Assembly: GCA_002307095.1 (NCBI GenBank)
Contig: DBTO01000094.1
Coordinates: forward strand, 1-5,880
DNA: 5,880 bases
Reading direction: 5' to 3'
Source: Sulfurospirillum sp. UBA1314
GTDB lineage: Bacteria > Campylobacterota > Campylobacteria > Campylobacterales > Sulfurospirillaceae
This document shows positions 1 to 5,880 of the stretch, piece after piece. How positions within the stretch are numbered: the stretch's first letter is position 1; each line of letters starts with the position of its first letter. The notes beneath the pieces are model-generated. The model searched no databases and was not told the DNA's origin. It saw only the letters and a program-made list of their open reading frames with translations. Position numbers and translations under genes: made by a program.

Positions 1-39
1 ACTTCTTTGGATGAAATTGCAAGGGTGGCAAAAGGATGA
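1..39 (+). CDS. GspE/PilB-family secretion ATPase, C-terminal end only (partial)
   Basis: Only the last twelve codons and the TGA stop (37-39) lie in the window; they read TSLDEIARVAKG. A short tail of the form T-[ST]-L-[DE]-E-[IV]-x-R-V is typical of the C-terminus of GspE/PilB-type assembly ATPases, hexameric cytoplasmic enzymes that power type II secretion and type IV pilus-like machines. The next gene is a GspF/PilC platform protein, the usual partner of this ATPase, and the two overlap by four bases (ATGA, 36-39). The family call therefore rests on a short motif plus context. In Campylobacter the equivalent pair would be ctsE-ctsF, used for natural transformation; that specific assignment is inference. 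The rest of the gene lies to the left of the window. Confidence 0.7.
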   Translation, partial: TSLDEIARVAKG

Positions 40-1277
40 AATACTTTGAAGTTAACTACCTTTTTAAAGGTCAAAAGACTAAAACGATCGTTAAATCTCC
101 TAATCGTGCCGATGCCATTTCTATTGCAAAAGTTAAAATTCCTGGTGTTATTATCAATGTTAAAGAGACTTCAGCACCCCTTGAAGACCAACTGGGTGAA
201 CTAAAATCGCAACTTTTTGGCGCTCTTTTTCGTAAAAAAATTAAAATGCCAAATCTTATTGCGGCTATTAGGCAACTGAGTGTTATGACGGACGCTGGTA
301 TTTCTATTCATGACAGCGTGAAAGAAGTGGCTGGTGCTACCGTCGACAAGACACTTAAAGAGATTTTTAACAGCGTCAATGATGACCTCAATTCGGGTCT
401 AAGTCTTACCCAAGCACTCATGAGTTATCGAACAGAGGTAGGGGATGTAACGCTCGCTATGGTTGAACTGGGCGAGAGTACTGGTAATATGGCAGAATCA
501 TTGGAAAAACTCTCAGAAATCCTTGAAGAAATTGAAGAGAATAGACAGAAATTTAAAAAAGCCATGCGCTATCCTATTACTGTTGTGATTGCTATCGCCA
601 TTGCCTTTTCTATTTTGATGATCTATGTTGTTCCAAAATTTAAAGATATTTTCTCCAAACTCAAAGCAGAACTGCCTCTGCCAACAAAAATACTCCTTTT
701 TATGGAGAATATTATCAATAACTACGGTCTTTACCTACTTTTAGCAATTGTTGGCACCATTGTCCTCTTCAAATACTTACTCGCAAACAATGAAGAGTTT
801 AAAAAGCAGTATGACCAATATGTTCTAAAGCTCTATCTTATTGGAAATATTATCTTTTATGCGACACTCAGTCGTTTTTGCCTTGTCTTTACCGAACTGA
901 TTCGAGCAGGTATTCCTATTGCGGATGCGCTTGATACGGCCCTTCTTACCTTAGAAAACACGCATCTTAAAAAAAAGCTTTCTGCTGTGAAAATTTCGGT
1001 GCAACGCGGTATTTCATTGACGGAATCCTTTCGAGATACTGGGCTATTTGAAGGAATGTTGATTCAAATGATCCAAGCGGGTGAACAGAGTGGTACACTG
1101 GATAAAATGCTTGAAAAAGTAACCAATTATTTTAAATCACGCTTCAACCAAATTATTGATAATATCGCAAGTTATATTGAGCCTATCTTATTAGGATTTA
1201 TCGCAGGAATGGTACTTCTAATGGCACTTGGTATCTTTATGCCGATGTGGGATATGGCAAAAGCCGTTAAATCATAA
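36..1277 (+). CDS. Type II secretion/type IV pilus inner-membrane platform protein, GspF/PilC family
   Basis: This 413-residue protein has the usual length and layout of the polytopic GspF/PilC platform protein, which sits in the inner membrane and couples the cytoplasmic ATPase to pseudopilus assembly. An N-terminal beta-rich segment (about 1-45) is followed by two repeated T2SSF domains, about 73-200 and 275-402. The matching conserved motifs are LGESTGNM (145-152) in the first and AGEQSGTLD (348-356) in the second. Membrane segments are visible at about 181-199, 231-250 and 383-404, with MRYP just before the first. The ATG overlaps the stop of the upstream ATPase gene as ATGA, so translation is probably coupled; AAGGG at 21-25 is a possible, slightly distant ribosome site. 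The gene is intact. It could be the competence factor CtsF or part of a protein-secreting type II system; the sequence here does not decide between them. Confidence 0.93.
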   Translation: MKYFEVNYLFKGQKTKTIVKSPNRADAISIAKVKIPGVIINVKETSAPLEDQLGELKSQLFGALFRKKIKMPNLIAAIRQLSVMTDAGISIHDSVKEVAGATVDKTLKEIFNSVNDDLNSGLSLTQALMSYRTEVGDVTLAMVELGESTGNMAESLEKLSEILEEIEENRQKFKKAMRYPITVVIAIAIAFSILMIYVVPKFKDIFSKLKAELPLPTKILLFMENIINNYGLYLLLAIVGTIVLFKYLLANNEEFKKQYDQYVLKLYLIGNIIFYATLSRFCLVFTELIRAGIPIADALDTALLTLENTHLKKKLSAVKISVQRGISLTESFRDTGLFEGMLIQMIQAGEQSGTLDKMLEKVTNYFKSRFNQIIDNIASYIEPILLGFIAGMVLLMALGIFMPMWDMAKAVKS

Positions 1278-1285
1278 GCGGTGAA

Positions 1286-1320
1286 ATGTAGCCTTACACA
1301 CTTTACATGTAAGGCTACAT
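1286..1320. terminator. 13-bp perfect hairpin between convergent genes, probable bidirectional terminator
   Basis: The arms 1286-1298 (ATGTAGCCTTACA) and 1308-1320 are perfectly complementary around a 9-base loop. The hairpin starts 8 bases after the stop of the gspF-like gene and ends 4 bases before the stop of the minus-strand gene at 1325, where a shared terminator is expected. Neither exit side has a long T-run: the minus strand continues with only TTT, and the plus strand has none. It is therefore not a textbook intrinsic terminator. The loop and right arm also contain the palindrome TTACATGTAA (1303-1312). Confidence 0.6.
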
Positions 1321-1324
1321 GATG

Positions 1325-1768
1325 TTAAAATTCTTTAGGGATTGTGCAATCGAGTTGGTCTTTAAACTTCTCTTGAGAAAGTGCAATTAGCTCTTTTTGC
1401 CCAATATTTGCAATCAAACATAAAGCACCCAATTTTTTACACCATAAACGTTCCACTTTAATAAGATAATCGTCTTCTTTAACTTTTGTGTAAATACTCC
1501 AACTGCGAATGCTTTTTTTCTCTTTGTATTCTAAGATGTCAATAATCTCTTTATCCTCAATTTTACGATCAATGGCTGAGCGTATTTGTGTTTCATTAAG
1601 TCCTAAGCGCCACGCTTTATAGCCAATAACAATCGCACGTGCTCGGTTTGGTGTGTTTGTTTTGAGTTTATCAAAGCTAACGCCAAAATATTTAAGTGCC
1701 ACAATAATATCTTTAGCTTTAAAAATTTTATCTCTTTCAATAAACTTCGGAGGGTTAATACTTTCCAA
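1325..1768 (-). CDS. Hypothetical protein, 147 residues, downstream of flgH
   Basis: I do not recognise a family. The start is TTG at 1768-1766, supported by AAAGGA (1780-1775) six bases upstream; no internal methionine offers an alternative. The protein is soluble in appearance, lysine-rich, and has no signal peptide or membrane segment. Residues 15-80 look mainly helical, including a basic stretch NRARAIVIGYKAWR (41-54) followed by a short helix pair that could be a small helical or helix-turn-helix-like fold, although this is weak. Residues 90-135 look mixed alpha/beta, with cysteines at 110, 117 and 141. It starts 24 bases after the flgH stop on the same strand, so it is probably cotranscribed with flgH and ends at the shared hairpin. 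A flagellar role is possible from position only. A good ribosome site and the operon position favour a real gene. Confidence 0.75.
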   Translation of the reverse strand: MESINPPKFIERDKIFKAKDIIVALKYFGVSFDKLKTNTPNRARAIVIGYKAWRLGLNETQIRSAIDRKIEDKEIIDILEYKEKKSIRSWSIYTKVKEDDYLIKVERLWCKKLGALCLIANIGQKELIALSQEKFKDQLDCTIPKEF

Positions 1769-1792
1769 TCAATATCCTTTGTAATAAATGCG

Positions 1793-2497
1793 TTAAAATG
1801 GCCAAATGGTTTCCATAAACTTAGCGCCCCATGGCTTCGTATTCGTTTGATCAATATCGCCTTCGGTTCTATAGAGAATTTTTGCATCAGCGATATATTT
1901 AGAATCAATGTTGTTGTTTTTATCGATGTCATAAGGACGAATGACTCCACTGACTTGAATCAGCTGTTTTTCACCATTAATTAACAGCTCACGACTGCCT
2001 TCAATAAAATAGTGCCCATTATTTAAAATTTTAATAATCCGCGCTGAAATCGTCGTGGTAAAACTTTCATTACGTGTATTACTTCCACTGCCTGTAAAAG
2101 CACTATTTGATCCTGTAGTAAAACCAATGTTGCCTAATGTGTTTACTTGTCTAGAAACATTCCCTAAAATACCGTCACCAGCCGTTGTTACGCCTGCGCC
2201 AAGAGCATCACTGCTGTTTTTTGTCAATGCTTTTTTGCCCGTAGAGGACTGTATGGTACTTTCCGAAATGGTTACCGTCACAACATCATTGAGATGCATT
2301 GCTTTAAGATCGGCAAAAAGGGGGTTATCGCCTTGTCCAAAAAGACTACCTTGATTTGAGGGCATCGTTTCATTTACTTTTGAAGGCGTTTCATCCACAT
2401 ACACAGGTGCTTGCATGCTTATCTTTGGATCGGCTGGATGAACAGAACATCCTACCAAAAAAAGAGTAGCCATAAAGCTACATGTAAGGACTCTCAT
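1793..2497 (-). CDS. flgH: Flagellar L-ring lipoprotein FlgH
   Basis: FlgH forms the L-ring of the flagellar basal body in the outer membrane, the bushing around the rod together with the FlgI P-ring. From the chosen start the protein has 234 residues, the usual size. It begins with a lipoprotein signal peptide ending in the lipobox LVGC, with the lipidated cysteine at residue 17. Family features follow: SLFGQGDNPLFADLKAMHLN then DVVTVTISES (about 51-80), a Gly/Ser/Thr-rich middle, and a conserved C-terminal half with ISARIIKILNNGHYFIEG, the SGVIRPYDI segment and IADAKILY. I prefer the ATG at 2497 over the in-frame ATG at 2527. The former has GGAG at 2505-2502 and gives a normal signal peptide. 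The latter lacks a ribosome site, adds ten residues (MVKNRIKWSD) before the signal peptide and lies inside a TATAAT box. The gene is intact and probably shares a transcript with the gene ending at 1325. Confidence 0.95.
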   Translation of the reverse strand: MRVLTCSFMATLFLVGCSVHPADPKISMQAPVYVDETPSKVNETMPSNQGSLFGQGDNPLFADLKAMHLNDVVTVTISESTIQSSTGKKALTKNSSDALGAGVTTAGDGILGNVSRQVNTLGNIGFTTGSNSAFTGSGSNTRNESFTTTISARIIKILNNGHYFIEGSRELLINGEKQLIQVSGVIRPYDIDKNNNIDSKYIADAKILYRTEGDIDQTNTKPWGAKFMETIWPF

Positions 2498-2525
2498 ATC
2501 ACTCCATTTTATTCTATTTTTTACC

Positions 2526-2531
2526 ATTATA
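2526..2531 (-). promoter_or_regulatory. Candidate -10 box (TATAAT) for flgH
   Basis: The minus strand reads TATAAT at 2531-2526, an exact sigma-70 -10 consensus. Transcription would start near 2519, leaving a leader of about 22 bases that contains the GGAG site of the flgH ATG at 2497. No good -35 hexamer is seen at the standard distance; TTGCTT at 2556-2551 is 19 bases away. Weak -35 elements are common in Campylobacterota promoters. A flagellar sigma-54 or sigma-28 promoter was looked for and not convincingly found. Confidence 0.45.
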
Positions 2532-2532
2532 C

Positions 2533-2538
2533 TATAAA
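2533..2538 (+). promoter_or_regulatory. Candidate -10 box (TATAAA) for the YqeY-like gene
   Basis: TATAAA at 2533-2538 (with overlapping TATACT at 2528-2533) lies about 40 bases upstream of the ATG at 2577. It follows a T-rich stretch (2507-2522) like those seen upstream of Campylobacterota housekeeping promoters. The box adjoins the opposite-strand TATAAT of flgH, so the two divergent promoters would overlap and may compete. The position is plausible, but AT-rich DNA gives such matches easily. Confidence 0.35.
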
Positions 2539-2576
2539 ATACACTCTCTAAAGCAATTAAGTTCCAAGGAAAAAAG

Positions 2577-3023
2577 ATGTCACAACTTAAAACAAAACTT
2601 CAAGATGATCTCAAAGAGGCGATGAAAACCAAAGATACTTTTAAACGTGATGTTATCCGTTTTTTAATGAGCGCACTCAAACAAATTGAGGTTGATGAGC
2701 GTAAAGAGCTCAGCGATGCAGACATCATGAAAATTATCCAAAAATCACTCAAACAACGTGATGATGCCGCCACGGCGTTTAAAGATGCTGATCGAATGGA
2801 TCTTTACGACAAAGAGATGGCTGAAGCGGTTATTTTAAAATCATATTTGCCCCAGCAACTGGATGATGAAGCGCTTAAAGTCATTGTTCAAAGACATATT
2901 CAAAGCTCAGGTGCCACAAGCCTTAAAGAGATTGGAAAGATTATGGCAGGTGTGCTTGCTGAGTGTGAAGGTATTGCAGATGGCAAAAGAATTAATGCCA
3001 TTGCCAAAGAGCTTTTGAGTTAA
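2577..3023 (+). CDS. GatB/YqeY domain-containing protein
   Basis: This 148-residue protein matches the small stand-alone YqeY family in length and layout. Family-like segments include the N-terminal helix pair with KTKD and VIRFLMSALKQIEVDERKELSD (about 26-47), KQRDDAATAFKDADRMDLYD (59-78), then the hinge SYLPQQLDDE (89-98), and the C-terminal small domain with GKIMAGVL and IADGKRIN (133-140). YqeY proteins resemble the C-terminal tail domain of GatB, the tRNA-dependent amidotransferase subunit that contacts tRNA. The cellular role of free YqeY is not established, so a tRNA-related function is inference. ATG at 2577 is supported by AAGGA at 2566-2570 with a six-base spacer. The gene is alone on its strand, diverges from flgH and converges on ackA, so it is probably monocistronic. 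Confidence 0.93.
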   Translation: MSQLKTKLQDDLKEAMKTKDTFKRDVIRFLMSALKQIEVDERKELSDADIMKIIQKSLKQRDDAATAFKDADRMDLYDKEMAEAVILKSYLPQQLDDEALKVIVQRHIQSSGATSLKEIGKIMAGVLAECEGIADGKRINAIAKELLS

Positions 3024-3066
3024 AAAAAAGAGGTTTACATGTAAAGATTTTTCTTTACATGTAAAC
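3022..3066 (-). terminator. Intrinsic terminator of the pta-ackA transcript, possibly bidirectional
   Basis: Arms 3033-3046 and 3053-3066 form a perfect 14-bp stem around the loop ATTTTT. On the minus strand the stem is followed by CTC and then eight T (complement of the A-run 3022-3029), giving a standard rho-independent layout just after the ackA stop (3074). On the plus strand it follows the YqeY-like gene by nine bases but has no T-run after it. The stem is unusually AT-rich, and each arm contains the self-complementary 12-mer TTTACATGTAAA (3034-3045 and 3054-3065). Confidence 0.8.
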
Positions 3067-3073
3067 ACATCCT

Positions 3074-4282
3074 TTAACGATGTTTTTCGATCATTTCCAA
3101 TGTTTCAACGGCGATCTCTAACTCTTCATTGGTGGGAATAACGAGCACTTTGACTTTACTGTCAGGTGCACTAATTTCCATAATGTCACTTGAGCGCATC
3201 TCATTTAAACGTGGATCAATTTTTATACCCAAATTCTCTAAATTCTCACATGATTTAAGGCGAACACCACTGTCATTTTCACCAATTCCACCCGTAAAGA
3301 CGATGCAATCAACACGTCCAAGAACGGCACTGTACGAGCCAATGTATTTTTTCAGACGGTAATTAAACATATCGCGGGCAAGCTGAGCTTTTTCATCGCC
3401 CTCTTCCGCCATTTGTGTAATTTCTCGCATATCATTGTTACCGCAAATGCCTTTGAGCCCACTCTCTTTATTGAGCATTTTATCCAGTTCATCGAGGGTT
3501 AGTCCACGTTTACGTGCTAAGTAAAATAAAATAGCAGGATCCAAATCGCCGCTGCGTGTTCCCATGATCAAGCCTTCAAGTGGCGTTAATCCCATAGAAG
3601 TGTCCACACTTTGACCCTTTTCAATCGCTGCAACACTAGCACCATTACCTAAATGTAGCGTAATAGCATTCAGTGTGTTCATCTCTTGTCCAAGATATTT
3701 GGCGGCTTCTTTTGTCACATAATAGTGCGACGTTCCATGAAAACCATAACGGCGAATACGCAAATCTTCATAATATTTGTAAGGAATGGCGTACATGTAA
3801 GCGTGTTTGGGCAAAGATGAGTGAAATGCTGTATCAAAAACAGCCACTTGCGGTACATTGGGGCTTTGGTGTACGGAAACTCTCATACCCGCTAAATGAC
3901 CCGGATTATGCAAAGGTCCTAGTGGGATCAAGCGCTCAATTTCAGACATAACATACTCATCCACCATGGCAGGTTCTTGAAACGAAGCACCTCCTTGAAC
4001 AACACGGTGCCCTATTCCATCGAGTTCATTCAGATCGTGAATCACCCCTGAATGAATCAACGCCTGACTCATCCATTTTAAGGCTTCATCATGATCAGGA
4101 ATCGGGCATTTTTGCTCTCTTTTATGCTCAACATCGTCCGCATCTTTGTATTTAATTTTAGCCATTGACTCTTTTTCACCAATTTGCTCGATGATGCCAC
4201 TCGCTAAAACGGCATTATTCGCCATATTAAAGAGTTGGTATTTGATGGAAGAACTGCCCGCATTTAAGACTAAAATTTTCAC
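3074..4282 (-). CDS. ackA: Acetate kinase
   Basis: AckA catalyses acetyl phosphate + ADP = acetate + ATP in the cytoplasm, the second half of the Pta-AckA pathway. At 402 residues it has normal family length. The first signature LNAGSSSIK (6-14) is intact. Residues equivalent to known catalytic positions of the Methanosarcina enzyme are all present with a constant offset of two: N7, R93 (GHRVVQGG), H125 (LHNPGH), D150 (VFDTAFH), H182 (YGFHGTSH), R243 (GTRSGDLDP) and E386 (TNEEL). The adenosine-binding FTGGIGEN segment is at about 329-336. The start is GTG at 4282-4280, immediately after the pta TAA with no base between, and AAGGAG in the end of pta supplies the ribosome site eight bases upstream. 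Translation is therefore probably coupled to pta. The gene is intact and is followed by a strong terminator. Confidence 0.98.
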   Translation of the reverse strand: MKILVLNAGSSSIKYQLFNMANNAVLASGIIEQIGEKESMAKIKYKDADDVEHKREQKCPIPDHDEALKWMSQALIHSGVIHDLNELDGIGHRVVQGGASFQEPAMVDEYVMSEIERLIPLGPLHNPGHLAGMRVSVHQSPNVPQVAVFDTAFHSSLPKHAYMYAIPYKYYEDLRIRRYGFHGTSHYYVTKEAAKYLGQEMNTLNAITLHLGNGASVAAIEKGQSVDTSMGLTPLEGLIMGTRSGDLDPAILFYLARKRGLTLDELDKMLNKESGLKGICGNNDMREITQMAEEGDEKAQLARDMFNYRLKKYIGSYSAVLGRVDCIVFTGGIGENDSGVRLKSCENLENLGIKIDPRLNEMRSSDIMEISAPDSKVKVLVIPTNEELEIAVETLEMIEKHR

Positions 4283-5880
4283 TTATTTTGCTCCTTCGTT
4301 GGTTTGTGCTTGGATGGCGGTAATGGCTACAGTATTGACAATATCAGGGACTAAACATCCACGACTGAGATCGTTCACAGGTTTTCTAAGCCCTTGTAAA
4401 ACAGGACCAATCGCAACAGCGCCTGAGCTTCGTTGAACCGCTTTATAGGTGTTATTTCCCGTATTAAGATCAGGAAAGATAAAGATCGTCGCTTCACCGG
4501 CAACTTGGCTGTTAGGTAGTTTGGTTTTAGCAACACTTGGATCAATCGCAGCGTCGTATTGAATTGGTCCTTCCACCAATAAATCAGGACGTGTCTCTTT
4601 GACAATCTTCGTCGCAAGACGTACTTTTTCAACCTCTTCACCTTTGCCAGAATCGCCTGTGGAGTAAGAGAGCATTGCAATTTTTGGCTCAATACCAAAC
4701 ATCCTTGCTGTATCGGCAGAGGAGATAGCAATTTGCGCTAGTTCTTCAGCGTTAGGATCTTGATTAACGGCACAATCGCCATACACCAAAACACGTGTTT
4801 CTAAACACATAAAGAAGAGACTCGAAACAATAGAAATACCCGGTTTGGTTTTGATGATCTGAAGCGCAGGTCGAATCGTCTCTTGCGTGGTGTGAATAGC
4901 ACCCGAGACCATACCATCGGCATAGCCTGTATAGACCATCATCGTTCCAAAATAGTTTTTCATCATCATGCTATCGCGCGCCACATCCAGTGCAAGCCCT
5001 TTGGCTTTACGCATCTCATAAAAGGAGGTAACAAACTCATCCATAAGAGGAGAAGATAATGGATCAATAATCGTCGCTTTACTGATGTCAAGCCCCAGAC
5101 TGGCACTTTTTTGGCGAACGTCTTCTTCCACGCCTAAGAGAATAATATCAGCAACATCGCGACGCAACAAAATCTCAGTTGCACGTAAAATACGCTCATC
5201 ATTACTTTCAGGCAATACAATCTTTTTACGATCTTTTCGTGCACGTTCAAAGAGCGCATACTCAAACATAATCGGCGTAATAGCGCTTGTAGAGGATTCA
5301 GTCGCAATACATTTTTCAATCTCTTCGGTATTGACGTTGGAAGAGAAAAGTCCCATTGCCAGCGCAATTTTACGTACGCTTTGCGGTGTAATTGTTGCAG
5401 GAACTTTAGCCACATTCACAGCCGTATCAAAGGTGCCATTGTCCACACTTAAGATAGGAACCGAGAGATCTTTAAATCCACCAATGAGTTTATTAATCGA
5501 TTTATGAGGCATCATGCCTGCGGTGAGTAAAATACCTGAAATGTTCGGATAATTGTTTGAAAATGCCGTGCTCAGACAGCCAACGATGATATCCGATCGA
5601 TCTCCCGAAGTGATGACCAAATCGCCATCTTCAATGTATTCTAGAAAATTATCGAGTTTCATCGCTGCAATTTTACTCTGCTTGACTACACGCCTAAGAT
5701 CTTTTTCTTCACCGTAAATATGAACACAGCCAAGCGCTTTTTTGATTTCAGCTACCGTTGGGGTATCGAGTTCTGGAACTTCGGGAAGAAAGTAAAGAGG
5801 AGCGCATTGGAGTGATTCTTTGGCAGAGAGGGTTTTGAGCTCTTCGGTTTCTTCTTCACCCAAACGATTGACAAAGGTTG
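4283..5880 (-). CDS. pta: Phosphate acetyltransferase, N-terminus outside the window (partial)
   Basis: Pta catalyses acetyl-CoA + phosphate = acetyl phosphate + CoA. About 531 codons are visible and the frame stays open to the right edge. The first visible residues, TFVNRLGEEE, resemble the end of the P-loop (CobB/CobQ-like) domain of long Pta proteins of about 700 residues, so that domain lies beyond the window. A TTG at 5863 should not be taken as the start. Numbering from this TTG codon, a DRTGG-type domain occupies about 30-145 (ITSGDRSDI at 84-92). The catalytic PTA_PTB domain spans about 200-520, with VLPESNDERILRA (216-228), SYSTGDSGKG (399-408), the FIFPDLNTGN segment and QGLRKPVNDLSRG (490-502). 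These match the E. coli enzyme closely. The stop abuts the GTG of ackA, forming a two-gene operon. The promoter is not visible. Confidence 0.97.
   Translation of the reverse strand, partial: TFVNRLGEEETEELKTLSAKESLQCAPLYFLPEVPELDTPTVAEIKKALGCVHIYGEEKDLRRVVKQSKIAAMKLDNFLEYIEDGDLVITSGDRSDIIVGCLSTAFSNNYPNISGILLTAGMMPHKSINKLIGGFKDLSVPILSVDNGTFDTAVNVAKVPATITPQSVRKIALAMGLFSSNVNTEEIEKCIATESSTSAITPIMFEYALFERARKDRKKIVLPESNDERILRATEILLRRDVADIILLGVEEDVRQKSASLGLDISKATIIDPLSSPLMDEFVTSFYEMRKAKGLALDVARDSMMMKNYFGTMMVYTGYADGMVSGAIHTTQETIRPALQIIKTKPGISIVSSLFFMCLETRVLVYGDCAVNQDPNAEELAQIAISSADTARMFGIEPKIAMLSYSTGDSGKGEEVEKVRLATKIVKETRPDLLVEGPIQYDAAIDPSVAKTKLPNSQVAGEATIFIFPDLNTGNNTYKAVQRSSGAVAIGPVLQGLRKPVNDLSRGCLVPDIVNTVAITAIQAQTNEGAK
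4289..4294 (-). promoter_or_regulatory. Ribosome binding site for the GTG start of ackA
   Basis: The minus strand reads AAGGAG within the last codons of pta, about eight bases before the ackA GTG, with the pta stop TAA directly abutting that GTG. This strong site supports the GTG over any downstream ATG and suggests that ribosomes ending pta can re-initiate on ackA. Confidence 0.75.

Noticed and set aside
41..67. Possible prepilin-type or secretory signal at the N-terminus of the GspF-like protein
   Set aside because: The first 45 residues are polar with short beta-like segments, as in the normal cytoplasmic N-terminal part of the platform family; no hydrophobic segment occurs before about residue 181.
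1603..1950. 115-codon minus-strand open frame spanning the flgH end and the next gene
   Set aside because: It lies in another frame across two better-supported genes, has no ribosome site of note and no recognisable composition; it is a shadow frame.
2551..2568. Sigma-54-like element on the minus strand upstream of flgH (TTGG ... TTGCT)
   Set aside because: The GG and GC dinucleotides are 9 bases apart instead of the required 10, and the conserved CAC after GG reads AAC. Sigma-54 spacing is strict, so this is probably chance, although flagellar genes in this group often use sigma-54.
5085..5507. Antisense open frame of 140 codons inside pta
   Set aside because: It lies opposite the strongly conserved catalytic part of pta, with serine/arginine-rich low-quality sequence typical of antisense shadows; the same applies to the open frames at 2055-2354, 3129-3362, 3673-3951 and 4146-4436.
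5861..5863. TTG as a start codon for pta
   Set aside because: The frame stays open to the window edge, and the residues just upstream (TFVNR) read as continuous Pta sequence, so the true start lies outside.

Overview
The window looks like an ordinary chromosomal segment of an epsilonproteobacterium (Campylobacterota). A free-living Sulfurospirillum-like genus is my best guess, from moderately AT-rich coding sequence, very tight gene packing, an L-ring flagellar gene close to pta-ackA, and a GspE/GspF gene pair resembling the competence (Cts) type II secretion-like system of Campylobacter. The assignment is by general resemblance only; no database search was run.

Layout, left to right. Positions 1-39 (+) are the last codons of a GspE/PilB-type secretion ATPase. 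Its stop overlaps the start of a complete GspF/PilC-type inner-membrane platform protein (36-1277, +). A perfect 13-bp hairpin (1286-1320) separates this from a convergent minus-strand pair: flgH, the flagellar L-ring lipoprotein (1793-2497, start revised to an internal ATG), followed by an unrecognised 147-residue protein with a TTG start (1325-1768). A compact divergent promoter region (about 2498-2576) separates flgH from a GatB/YqeY-like gene (2577-3023, +). That gene converges on the minus-strand pta-ackA operon across a 14-bp hairpin terminator (3033-3066). ackA (3074-4282) is complete and starts with GTG directly after the pta stop. pta (4283 to beyond 5880) is cut by the right edge and lacks its N-terminal P-loop domain here.

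How the genes work together. Pta and AckA interconvert acetyl-CoA, acetyl phosphate and acetate, giving substrate-level ATP or acetate activation. FlgH is part of the outer-membrane bushing of the flagellum. The E/F pair belongs to a pilus-like or type II secretion-like machine for protein export or DNA uptake. The YqeY-like protein is a conserved small protein with a proposed link to tRNA amidotransferase. I see no mobile element, CRISPR array, tRNA/rRNA gene, defence system or gene cluster of obviously new type. The most unusual signal is a recurrent palindrome, TACATGTA, present five times in 5.9 kb, with three copies in the two intergenic hairpins. No gene-free stretch exceeds 300 bases.
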